IMG/VR virus record: IMGVR_UViG_3300022690_000439
Span: 1-40,170 of that record
Reading direction: 5' to 3' (one strand)
Length of the DNA: 40,170 nt
Origin: a virus
The position numbers were made by a program, and so were the translations under genes. The notes beneath the pieces were generated by a model. That model searched no databases. It was not told where the DNA came from and saw only the letters and a list, made by a program, of their open reading frames with translations. Positions 15,003 through 21,782 of the stretch are shown piece after piece (the first letter of the stretch is position 1; each line of letters begins with the position of its first letter).

Positions 15003-15147
15003 TGTGACACTCCGATTTTTTAGCGTTAATAATAGCCTCACTAGCCACATCAACCTTAGTTTTAATCAGGCTATCATCGTCCTTTCGTTTCTTTGATAAC
15101 TCGTTAAGAGCTTGCTTTGCTGTATCTGTGATTAATATGTATGGCAT
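14989..15147 (-). CDS. 52-residue protein, first gene of antisense cassette
   Basis: ATG 15147 behind AAAAAAGGAAACGAA. The product MPYILITDTAKQALNELSKKRKDDDSLIKTKVDVASEAIINAKKS... has a basic helical centre that could be a ribbon-helix-helix or DNA-associated protein, but no motif is firm. It lies just downstream of the leftward promoter at 15182-15208. The stop overlaps the next gene. Confidence 0.55.
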   Translation of the reverse strand: MPYILITDTAKQALNELSKKRKDDDSLIKTKVDVASEAIINAKKSECHNEQD

Positions 15148-15181
15148 TTCGTTTCCTTTTTTATGATAAATTAACTAATAG

Positions 15182-15208
15182 ATTATATGATATTTTACAT
15201 TGGGGCAA
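15182..15208 (-). promoter_or_regulatory. Candidate leftward promoter of antisense cassette
   Basis: On the minus strand TTGCCC (15208-15203) is followed after 15 bases by a perfect TATAAT (15187-15182), 35 bases ahead of the first cassette ATG. The spacer is short, but the -10 is consensus. Confidence 0.5.
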
Positions 15209-15215
15209 CTCTATT

Positions 15216-15243
15216 TTGTAAAAAGTCCGATTAGTGTTAAAAT
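15216..15243 (+). promoter_or_regulatory. Candidate promoter for tail genes
   Basis: TTGTAA (15216-15221), 16-base spacer, TAAAAT (15238-15243). It would restart rightward transcription of the connector and tail genes after the antisense cassette, and lies back-to-back with the leftward promoter. It is 44 bases ahead of the ATG. Confidence 0.45.
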
Positions 15244-15286
15244 TAGAAAAACACGAATATTTACATTAATTCTACATGGCGGTTAA

Positions 15287-15643
15287 ATGTCTCAAATACA
15301 AACGGCAAAAAACCAGATCTCAAGATATGGATTTAAAGGCGCTGCAACACTAACCCAGGTTAGCACTGTTGAAGATTTGGATAATCTATCTATAGTCGAG
15401 ACTGACGCGGCGCCCATTTCATTGTTGGCGTATGTTGGATCGTTCCCGTCTGGCCGAATTGATGGCAAGATGATATTTGCCAACGATCGCCGGGTGCTGG
15501 CCGTTCCTGATGTTGATTGGGACGGTACGATAAATGAAGAGTCAAAAATAACTATTGATTCAATCCAGTATTCCATTGAGGGTTTTACACCTAAAAAAGT
15601 AAAAAATATTTTGGCTTACGTTGAGATACAATGTCGTGGCTAA
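15287..15643 (+). CDS. Head-tail completion (stopper) protein
   Basis: A 118-residue protein with a beta-rich core (MIFANDRRVLAVPDVDWDGTINEESKITIDSIQYSIEGFTP...AYVEIQCRG) typical of head-tail stopper proteins, which are short and end in strands 'i....y.I......~.~...y~l...r'. It begins the tail-side half of the late operon and overlaps the next gene. Homology not proved by eye. Confidence 0.65.
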   Translation: MSQIQTAKNQISRYGFKGAATLTQVSTVEDLDNLSIVETDAAPISLLAYVGSFPSGRIDGKMIFANDRRVLAVPDVDWDGTINEESKITIDSIQYSIEGFTPKKVKNILAYVEIQCRG

Positions 15644-16154
15644 ATGGAATACGGACGGGGCCAAACTTATAAACAGATTTGCTGCTAACCTTCAGTTCAA
15701 AGCAACTCAGATCTATGAAGACGAAGCTATAAGAGCTGTCGGGGCAACGTTGCAGAATACACCCATTCACTTGCAGGGCGATGGCGGTAAGTTGCTTGCC
15801 AATTGGCAGATAGGGCGAAAGCCTAATAATCGCGTATTAAAAACACCGAACAAAGGTAAGGCTCGCGGTTTTGCTGAGAAAAAATTAAAAGGCAAGTTTG
15901 CCGTAGTCAATCGCCAGGGAATCAAAAAGGTATCTGACAAATCGATGTTCTTTTTCAATAACTCGCCTTATGCTAGAGTGGTTGAATTCGGCGGATACTC
16001 TAAACGGGTTAAGCAAGGAACTTGGATTAAAAAAGAAAAGCGTTTTAGGAAATTATCGAGTCGAGGATTTTCCAGGTTGGCACCGGTTGGCATGATGAGA
16101 ATTAACATTATTAATATGAAGATGCGCTTACGAAAAAGGCTAAATAATTTATGA
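15636..16154 (+). CDS. HK97 gp10-like tail completion protein
   Basis: About 172 residues. The GTG at 15636 (MAKWNTDG...) sits 8 bases after GAGAT and overlaps the upstream stop; a TTG at 15621 is the alternative. TLQNTPIHLQGDGGKLLANWQIG, MFFFNNSPYARVVEFGGYS and the ending with basic helices match gp10-like head-tail joining proteins ('aP.~TG.l..s......Y...vEfGt'). Acts at the neck between connector and tail terminator. Confidence 0.75.
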   Translation: MAKWNTDGAKLINRFAANLQFKATQIYEDEAIRAVGATLQNTPIHLQGDGGKLLANWQIGRKPNNRVLKTPNKGKARGFAEKKLKGKFAVVNRQGIKKVSDKSMFFFNNSPYARVVEFGGYSKRVKQGTWIKKEKRFRKLSSRGFSRLAPVGMMRINIINMKMRLRKRLNNL

Positions 16155-16564
16155 GCTGGCTCGCGGTAGAAAAGGCACTAATTAGATCGGTAACCGGGCT
16201 ATCGCTTGGCTTCCCAATAATTCAAGAAAATGACACTGTTGAAAGGAAGAGCAAACAAGGCGCCAGCGACATATGGCTTGAGGTGTTTAATCTTCCTGCT
16301 GATACAACCCCGTTAGATAAGAGCTTGGCCGATCAATTTAACGGAATATTTCAAATAAGCATTTACGGGCTTCAGAACAAAGGCAAAGGCGCTTTATTAT
16401 CAACTCTTGATACTTTGCTTTCCGCATACAAAACGGGCCAGCAATACACGGTGGACGCTTGCACAATAGAAATTGATTCGGCATCGCCGGAACCAGCTAG
16501 AGAAGATGGATCATACTTCATAATCGACCTGTCAATAACTTGGTTTGCATATATCGACCGTTAG
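16151..16564 (+). CDS. Tail terminator protein (DUF4128-like)
   Basis: A 137-residue protein overlapping the previous gene by ATGA. FPIIQENDTVERKSKQGASDIWLEVFNLPAD ... FQISIYGLQNKGKGALLSTLDTLLSAY ... SYFIIDLSITWFAYID matches the tail-terminator/DUF4128 pattern: a strand-helix-strand that caps the tail tube. Position right before the tube genes supports it. Confidence 0.75.
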   Translation: MSWLAVEKALIRSVTGLSLGFPIIQENDTVERKSKQGASDIWLEVFNLPADTTPLDKSLADQFNGIFQISIYGLQNKGKGALLSTLDTLLSAYKTGQQYTVDACTIEIDSASPEPAREDGSYFIIDLSITWFAYIDR

Positions 16565-16601
16565 GGTTAATATTATTTCATTATTTTAAAAGGGCTTAAT
16601 C

Positions 16602-17018
16602 ATGGCTAGTATTACGGGCGCACTGTCGGGAACTAAAGTATTTCTCGAAATTGAACAAGTATTAGATGCGGGCGACTATATCCAGTTGCCCGGAGAAACG
16701 TCACACTCATTAAACGACACCTTGGAAGCTATTGAGATAACCAATAAATCATTGGCCGATTTCCGTGAGTTTCTATCTGGCGAAGGCCGCCGGTTACTTG
16801 ATGTGTCGATTGAAGCTATTAACAACTCAGCAACTGCTTACCGTTTGCTGTATACGGCATATGACGCAAAAACGTTTGTTAGGTTGCGTCGAGTGGCCGG
16901 ATCGAGAACTATTATTTCTCAATACATAATCACGGCAATTAGTGACAATCCATCGCTAAACGCTCCCCTTGCTGATTCGTTTACTTTGTCATCACATGGA
17001 ACCATCGTAGTATCATGA
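16602..17018 (+). CDS. Major tail tube protein, paralogue 1
   Basis: A 138-residue protein of the TP901-1/phage-tail-2 type: MASITGALSGTKVFLEIE ... SHSLNDTLEAIEITNKSLADFREFLSGEGRRLLDVSIEAINNS ... Tube subunits of this group share 'etitiTnks...~re..~G~~~~~~s~~G'. The next gene is an evident paralogue (EAI(E/D)I(T/S)NKSLA(D/N)xREFLxGEGR shared). Stacks in hexameric rings to form the tail tube. Confidence 0.8.
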   Translation: MASITGALSGTKVFLEIEQVLDAGDYIQLPGETSHSLNDTLEAIEITNKSLADFREFLSGEGRRLLDVSIEAINNSATAYRLLYTAYDAKTFVRLRRVAGSRTIISQYIITAISDNPSLNAPLADSFTLSSHGTIVVS

Positions 17019-17512
17019 GCAGTCTTGCTGACGTATTGAATGGATCAAAGGTTATTTTGCTTGCTGAAATAACTCCTGGCGTTGCCACTCTTATCGGTGG
17101 ACAGGTATCTCACAGTAAAAATTTAACGCTTGAAGCTATTGACATATCAAATAAATCATTAGCAAATGCAAGGGAGTTTCTTGAAGGTGAAGGTAGAAAA
17201 ACCGCTGACATAGCTGGTGAAATCATATTCAGCACTGATGCTGCATTTCAATTCCTTTTATCTCAATATGAAGCGAAAACCGATTTTAATTTGCAAGTCA
17301 GGTACGGCCCTTCGCTTGATCGGGTCGACAAGTTCAAAGTTAAAGTAACCGCAATGAGCGATTCCCCAGAGAAAAACACAGCATTAATAAGCTCTGTTAC
17401 ACTAACAAGCACTGAAGGTTTCGAAATAGATATTGCATTTGCTAATTTTAAAACATCGGCTGGCGATTTTTTCAAAACTTCGGCAGGCGAACAATTTTTA
17501 GTAAGGAATTAA
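17015..17512 (+). CDS. Tail tube protein, paralogue 2
   Basis: A 165-residue protein sharing LxGSKVxLxxEI, SHSxxxTLEAIDISNKSLANAREFLEGEGRK and the later strands with the gene upstream, so it is a duplicate. It is longer by a C-terminal tail with a repeated FKTSAG unit (residues about 144-165). Two tube paralogues may alternate, or one may serve as the decorated or terminal ring. Overlaps upstream by ATGA. Confidence 0.8.
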   Translation: MSSLADVLNGSKVILLAEITPGVATLIGGQVSHSKNLTLEAIDISNKSLANAREFLEGEGRKTADIAGEIIFSTDAAFQFLLSQYEAKTDFNLQVRYGPSLDRVDKFKVKVTAMSDSPEKNTALISSVTLTSTEGFEIDIAFANFKTSAGDFFKTSAGEQFLVRN

Positions 17513-17513
17513 T

Positions 17514-18356
17514 ATGGCAGATTATACAAGCGATCGCTCAGGTGCGTCGATTGATCTAGTTTTAGATAATGCTGATGCTGGAAATATTGGTAAGGCAATA
17601 TTAAAAGAGACATCGATTGACTTAGACACAATAGCCTTTACTGGGTTTAAGTACATCACAGGTGCCATCAATGGCCCGTCTGGCGTGACAACTGTACTAG
17701 TAAATACGGTGTATACTGCCGCTGACGCTACACGAGCATATCAACAGTTGCATGATGCAACATCTAACGTATTCTTCTTTAGAAATTTGCTTGGCGGTGT
17801 TTGGCAAGCATGGGAAGAAATTTACCACACTGGTAACGCGGCGTCATTACCTTTAACTACAGCATTCGCACCAGCTGATGACAACGTAAGAACTCTAGGG
17901 GATGCGTCCGGGCGCTGGTCTGAAGTTTTCGCCGGAAACGGAACAATTAATACATCTGACGCCAGAAAAAAGACGTCGGTGTCGAATCTTGAAGACAACG
18001 AATTAAAGGCAGCAATACAATTATCGAAAGAGATTGGTACGTATAAATTTTTATCCGCTATTAACTTAAAAGGTAACGAAGCAAGAACGCACACCGGCTT
18101 AACCGTTCAGAGAGCCATTGAGATAATGGAAGCTAACAATCTTGTTGCTGAAAGCTATGCTTTTATATGTTTTGATAAATGGGACGATAAGTTTGAAGTA
18201 ACTCCAGCTGTTAATGACGAAGATGGCAACGAGATTGCCCCTGAAGAAAAGGTCTTAGTAAAAGAGGCTGGTGATATTTATGGTTTTAGATACGACCAAT
18301 TAAATCAGTTTATTTTGGCTGGAATTGCAGCTCGCCTTGATGCGGCGGGCTTATAA
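17514..18356 (+). CDS. Tail fibre with S74 self-cleaving chaperone
   Basis: A 280-residue protein. C-terminal region TSDARKKTSVSNLED (Ser148-Asp149, Lys152/153) and YGFRYDQLNQFILAGIAARLD match the peptidase S74/endosialidase intramolecular chaperone, with a Ser-Lys dyad that cleaves just before the Ser. The preceding NVRTLGDASGRWSEVFAGNGTINT is the classic fibre-to-chaperone joint. The mature fibre would be about 147 residues after trimerisation. Ribosome site AAGGAATTAAT. Unusual place: between tube and tail chaperone genes. Likely receptor-binding. Confidence 0.85.
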   Translation: MADYTSDRSGASIDLVLDNADAGNIGKAILKETSIDLDTIAFTGFKYITGAINGPSGVTTVLVNTVYTAADATRAYQQLHDATSNVFFFRNLLGGVWQAWEEIYHTGNAASLPLTTAFAPADDNVRTLGDASGRWSEVFAGNGTINTSDARKKTSVSNLEDNELKAAIQLSKEIGTYKFLSAINLKGNEARTHTGLTVQRAIEIMEANNLVAESYAFICFDKWDDKFEVTPAVNDEDGNEIAPEEKVLVKEAGDIYGFRYDQLNQFILAGIAARLDAAGL

Positions 18357-18886
18357 TGAATAAGCCAACCCAGGCAGTCAATAAATACGATGGCGAAATA
18401 AAGTTAAAGCTTTACGGCATCGAATATCCTATGCGGTGGAATGCCCGAGTTTACGCGCAATTCAAAAGTGAAACAGGTGTCGATCCTCACGCATTGTTTA
18501 TGGACATGCTTAATGAGCTTAACATTGTCAAATCGCTGGGAACCTTTGAAAAAGAAACCGATCTTGCTAACACTGAGTTGATGGCAAGATTATCGGGTAT
18601 TGCTCAAATGCATCTAGCGGCCTGGTTGTTTTACTTATCAGCAAAAGAAATGGACAAGGCAGTTACTTTCGAGGAAATTCAAGAGGCCGTATTGCTTGAA
18701 GGCGTCAACTCTGGCAGTTACACGCCTGACGGGGAGTTAGTGACAACCTATCCATACTTAGTATTTGAATTCGCTATTTTTGTTTTAGGTATCGGCGATT
18801 TAGATCCTGAAGATGATATAAAAAAAAAGAAACACAATTCGAAACCTTTATTTATTCAAAAGCTTGCTTCCCTGTTCTCGACATAG
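18356..18886 (+). CDS. Tail assembly chaperone (G-like)
   Basis: A 176-residue product in the position of lambda gpG, between tube and tape measure. Helical, with an acidic segment (LDPEDDIKKKK) just before the slippery site at 18823-18829. The in-frame product ends 58 bases past the slip (HNSKPLFIQKLASLFST). The first part resembles tail chaperones that fold around the tape measure. It starts on the fibre's stop (TAATG). Confidence 0.85.
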   Translation: MNKPTQAVNKYDGEIKLKLYGIEYPMRWNARVYAQFKSETGVDPHALFMDMLNELNIVKSLGTFEKETDLANTELMARLSGIAQMHLAAWLFYLSAKEMDKAVTFEEIQEAVLLEGVNSGSYTPDGELVTTYPYLVFEFAIFVLGIGDLDPEDDIKKKKHNSKPLFIQKLASLFST

Positions 18887-19071
18887 ATAATTACATGGCG
18901 GCATGCTCAATGGTTTTGGGTATGTCGCCAGAAGAAAGCTGGAACTCCAACCCTCTCGCCACTGCTAAACGCATACAGCTTGTAAATAAAGCCAAAAACC
19001 CTGAAGATAACTCTAACAAGAAATCAGCCTGGAGTCGTAAAGAACTCTTAGCTGCATGGCGGGGTGTATAA
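18356..19071 (+). CDS. Frameshifted tail chaperone GT fusion
   Basis: A -1 shift at A_AAA_AAG (18823-18829) enters an open frame that reads ETQFETFIYSKACFPVLDID... to AWRGV and stops at 19069-19071, exactly on the tape measure start (taATG). The fusion is 238 residues, about 80 of them new. This is the conserved lambda G/GT arrangement, where a minor fraction is extended. The extension has no ATG-led independent gene with a proper SD. Confidence 0.88.
18823..18829 (+). promoter_or_regulatory. Slippery heptamer A AAA AAG
   Basis: The zero-frame codons are ATA AAA AAA AAG; a run of nine A ends in G. The last heptamer A_AAA_AAG is among the most efficient -1 slippery sites in Escherichia coli (as in dnaX). 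The downstream reading frame of the shifted product is open until the tape measure start. No clear stimulatory pseudoknot was searched for. Confidence 0.88.
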
Positions 19072-21014
19072 TGGCTGATACAACAGAAAGACTCATACTT
19101 GAGCTCCAAGCAAAAATAGAAAAATACAATGCTAATATTATAAAAGCAGCTAAGGAAACTGAGAAATTCCAAAAGAGATCAGAAAAAGCTTTTACATCTG
19201 TTGAAAAGCGTGCAAAAAAAGCGGGCGACTCTCTATTTAAATTTTCCAATGTGGCCAAAGGTGTATTCGCCGCGATTGGAACAAAGGAGTTAATTCAGTT
19301 TGCCGACAACATTACCCTCGCGGATAACCAACTGCGCAATGTAACTGGAAGTACTGAGCAATTTAACTTTGTTTTAATGGAACTAAACCGAATAGCTAAC
19401 GAAACCCGTCAAGATGTAAATGTTTTGACAGGGGTTTTTGCCAAGTTTACGCGCGCGGGCCAGGAGGCGGGGTTTTCAACGCGGGAATTACTTGATTTCA
19501 CTGAGAGCCTGACTAAAGCCTTCAAGCTTGAGGGAAATAGCGTAGCGGAAGTTAACTCCGTATTGGGGCAGCTTGTCCAATCATTCAGAAAAGGAAATAT
19601 CGACGGCGAGGAATTCAGGGCGTTAGCCGAAGGTTCCACGCTCGCATTGCAGGCGTTAGCAAAACAGCTTGGTGTTAATATTGGCGACCTTAAAGAGCTG
19701 GGCGCCCAAGGAAAGATAGCAGCAAGAGATTTAGTCGAAGGGTTAGCCGGCATCGCACCGCAAATTAATGACGAGTTTAAAACTTTGGAGCCAACATTTT
19801 TCGAAGTGGGAACCAGATTCGGCAATTTGTTTGCGCTAGGATTTAGAGGAGGCGCATTAGAAGAGACAGCAAGCACATTAAAAAGAAAATTGCTTGAGAC
19901 TGCTGATGATCTTGAGAGGTTCTTTACAGGTAAAGAAAATAAAACTGTAGAGCAAATAGAATCCTTTATTGTAAAAACCAAAGCAGCGCGCGCGGAATCG
20001 TTACGCCTTCAAGAAGCAACAGGGCTGGATTATGGAGGTACCATCCGAAATGCGACTAATGACATTAAGGCGTTGGAAGTAAGGCTTAAAGCCGCAAGAA
20101 TGGCGGCGGAAGGCGCAGATGCGCCAGCGGTAGAGGAAGCAAAAAGAAAACCATTAGTAGCTTTCGGCGCTCCAGAAGACACAATAATTGCACAAGGCGC
20201 AAGACGGTTAACCATTATAGGAGAACAAGCCGAAGCAGAGCGCCAATTACTTCAGGCTGTTGATGAAGATAAAATATCCGAAGCTGAATCAAGTGCAATA
20301 CTAGCGAACCAAAAGGAAACAGATCGCCTCAACGAGCAATTCACTCGCACTCTTGAGCGCCTTAAAACAAATCAAACACAAATTAATGATCTGAAATCGC
20401 TGGCGGCTGAGCTCGGTCTTGAAAAGCTAACTGAAGATGAGCAGGCGCTTCTTGATTTGGCTCAGCGGGCGGCAGACGCCAAAGTTTCTATTACCGAAAA
20501 ACAAGAAGCTAAATTGGCAAAAATTCGTGACATAGCCAGAAAAAATGAATTTAGAATGAATGTTGGTGCAGCCGCTTCAATATTTAAGTCGTTAGACAGC
20601 TTTGGGAAAAAAACCGAAAAACAAAAAGAAGCTCAAGCTAGGAGGTCAATAATTATAGATACCGCCGTTGGAATAATGAAAACATTTAGCCAACTGGGTT
20701 ACCCTGGAGGGGTCATACCATCATTAGCATTAGCATTAGAGGGTGCAGCCGCTTTAAGCGCAGTTGGCGGCGGCGGTGGCGGCGGTGGGCTCGGCGGAGG
20801 CGGTGGCGAGGCCGGAGGCGCTGACGAAGGCGCGGAAGCGGAAGTTCCGACAATAACTGATGTTAGCATTACAGCACTTGAAGGAGACACGGCGGCAATC
20901 GGGCGACTAGAACTGATTGATACTGAAGGTGCCAGCAGCGGTGATCAGCTTATGGGTGAATGGTACAATCAATCTATAAGAAGCGGCAGAATACGCGAAA
21001 AAGGGCGGATTTAA
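19071..21014 (+). CDS. Tape measure protein
   Basis: 647 residues from ATG 19071 (overlapping GT stop). N-terminal coiled coil (about 1-55), then a tape-measure N-terminal domain with RQDVNVLTGVFAKFTRAGQEAGFSTRELLDFTESLTKAF and ALAKQLGVNIGDLKELGAQGKI, later a long helix, and C-terminal poly-Gly (about residues 565-585). Fixes tail length and probably helps DNA entry. At about 0.15 nm per residue the tail would be roughly 100 nm (an inference from the lambda rule). Confidence 0.85.
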   Translation: MADTTERLILELQAKIEKYNANIIKAAKETEKFQKRSEKAFTSVEKRAKKAGDSLFKFSNVAKGVFAAIGTKELIQFADNITLADNQLRNVTGSTEQFNFVLMELNRIANETRQDVNVLTGVFAKFTRAGQEAGFSTRELLDFTESLTKAFKLEGNSVAEVNSVLGQLVQSFRKGNIDGEEFRALAEGSTLALQALAKQLGVNIGDLKELGAQGKIAARDLVEGLAGIAPQINDEFKTLEPTFFEVGTRFGNLFALGFRGGALEETASTLKRKLLETADDLERFFTGKENKTVEQIESFIVKTKAARAESLRLQEATGLDYGGTIRNATNDIKALEVRLKAARMAAEGADAPAVEEAKRKPLVAFGAPEDTIIAQGARRLTIIGEQAEAERQLLQAVDEDKISEAESSAILANQKETDRLNEQFTRTLERLKTNQTQINDLKSLAAELGLEKLTEDEQALLDLAQRAADAKVSITEKQEAKLAKIRDIARKNEFRMNVGAAASIFKSLDSFGKKTEKQKEAQARRSIIIDTAVGIMKTFSQLGYPGGVIPSLALALEGAAALSAVGGGGGGGGLGGGGGEAGGADEGAEAEVPTITDVSITALEGDTAAIGRLELIDTEGASSGDQLMGEWYNQSIRSGRIREKGRI

Positions 21015-21781
21015 TGAGACTTGCAACAACAAACACAATAGTAAGTGGCGCGGTTACCTCAGATGATAATTCTCAGTTTGACATAGCAGACGTTTTACCG
21101 TTTACATTCGATGCGAACTACACTTCACTGGGTGTAAGCACCACATTTTCGGCAAACTTTGTTGCTGGTGATAATTTTACTTATGTTGGCATTGCAGGGC
21201 ATAACATTGGCACCTTAGGGGCAACCATAACCATCGGTAATCACGGCGTGAATGATGTTGTGTCATTCGCCCCAATCGACGATCGCCCTTTAATGTTTAT
21301 TGTTCCTGCCAGGACGGGCGGTGCCAATGACTTAACTATCACTGTGACTAAGGGCGCATCACAACAAGTTATTATTTCCCATATTGCAGCCGGCACAGAG
21401 ACAGACCTGACCGGAACTAGCACCAGCGGGCAGTCAATATCAAGCGATTATCAATCAGGTTACAACCGAGTTCCAATGCATGTATCGAGAAGATTAAGAT
21501 CGGCAATAAATGACGCGGGTGCCCCGACTGCTACCTTGATAAAGACCGTCGGAACCAAGATGAGATTAAGCATTAATAACATACCAACGCCATTTGCTTC
21601 AACTCAGTTGCTTACATTCCAAAAATTTTGGGTTTTCAATGGTTTCTTTATTCAAAACGATGAAGATACAAATCAATCCTATTTAGCATTTGATTTTATT
21701 CCCTCACCGCCAAAAGCTCACGGTAGCACTAGGGAGCTAGTTAATATACGCTATACCTTCATGGCGCATAACGGGCAATAA
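21014..21781 (+). CDS. Distal tail/tip protein
   Basis: 255 residues from ATG 21014, coupled to the tape measure stop (TAATG). Beta-rich: YVGIAGHNIGTLGATITIG, DRPLMFIVPA, RVPMHVSRRLRSAINDAG, FQKFWVFNGFFIQNDEDTNQSYLAFD. Position directly after the tape measure suggests a distal tail or gpM-like hub adaptor. Family not recognised; I have seen the AGHNIGT segment in tail genes of other environmental phages. Confidence 0.65.
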   Translation: MRLATTNTIVSGAVTSDDNSQFDIADVLPFTFDANYTSLGVSTTFSANFVAGDNFTYVGIAGHNIGTLGATITIGNHGVNDVVSFAPIDDRPLMFIVPARTGGANDLTITVTKGASQQVIISHIAAGTETDLTGTSTSGQSISSDYQSGYNRVPMHVSRRLRSAINDAGAPTATLIKTVGTKMRLSINNIPTPFASTQLLTFQKFWVFNGFFIQNDEDTNQSYLAFDFIPSPPKAHGSTRELVNIRYTFMAHNGQ

Positions 21782-21782
21782 T

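Noticed and set aside
19409-19981. 190-codon frame antisense to the tape measure
   Set aside because: High Ser/Asn/Pro composition from the codon bias of the sense gene, no SD, no neighbour on that strand.
20699-20890. Antisense poly-Pro frame in tape measure
   Set aside because: Simple reverse reading of poly-Gly codons.
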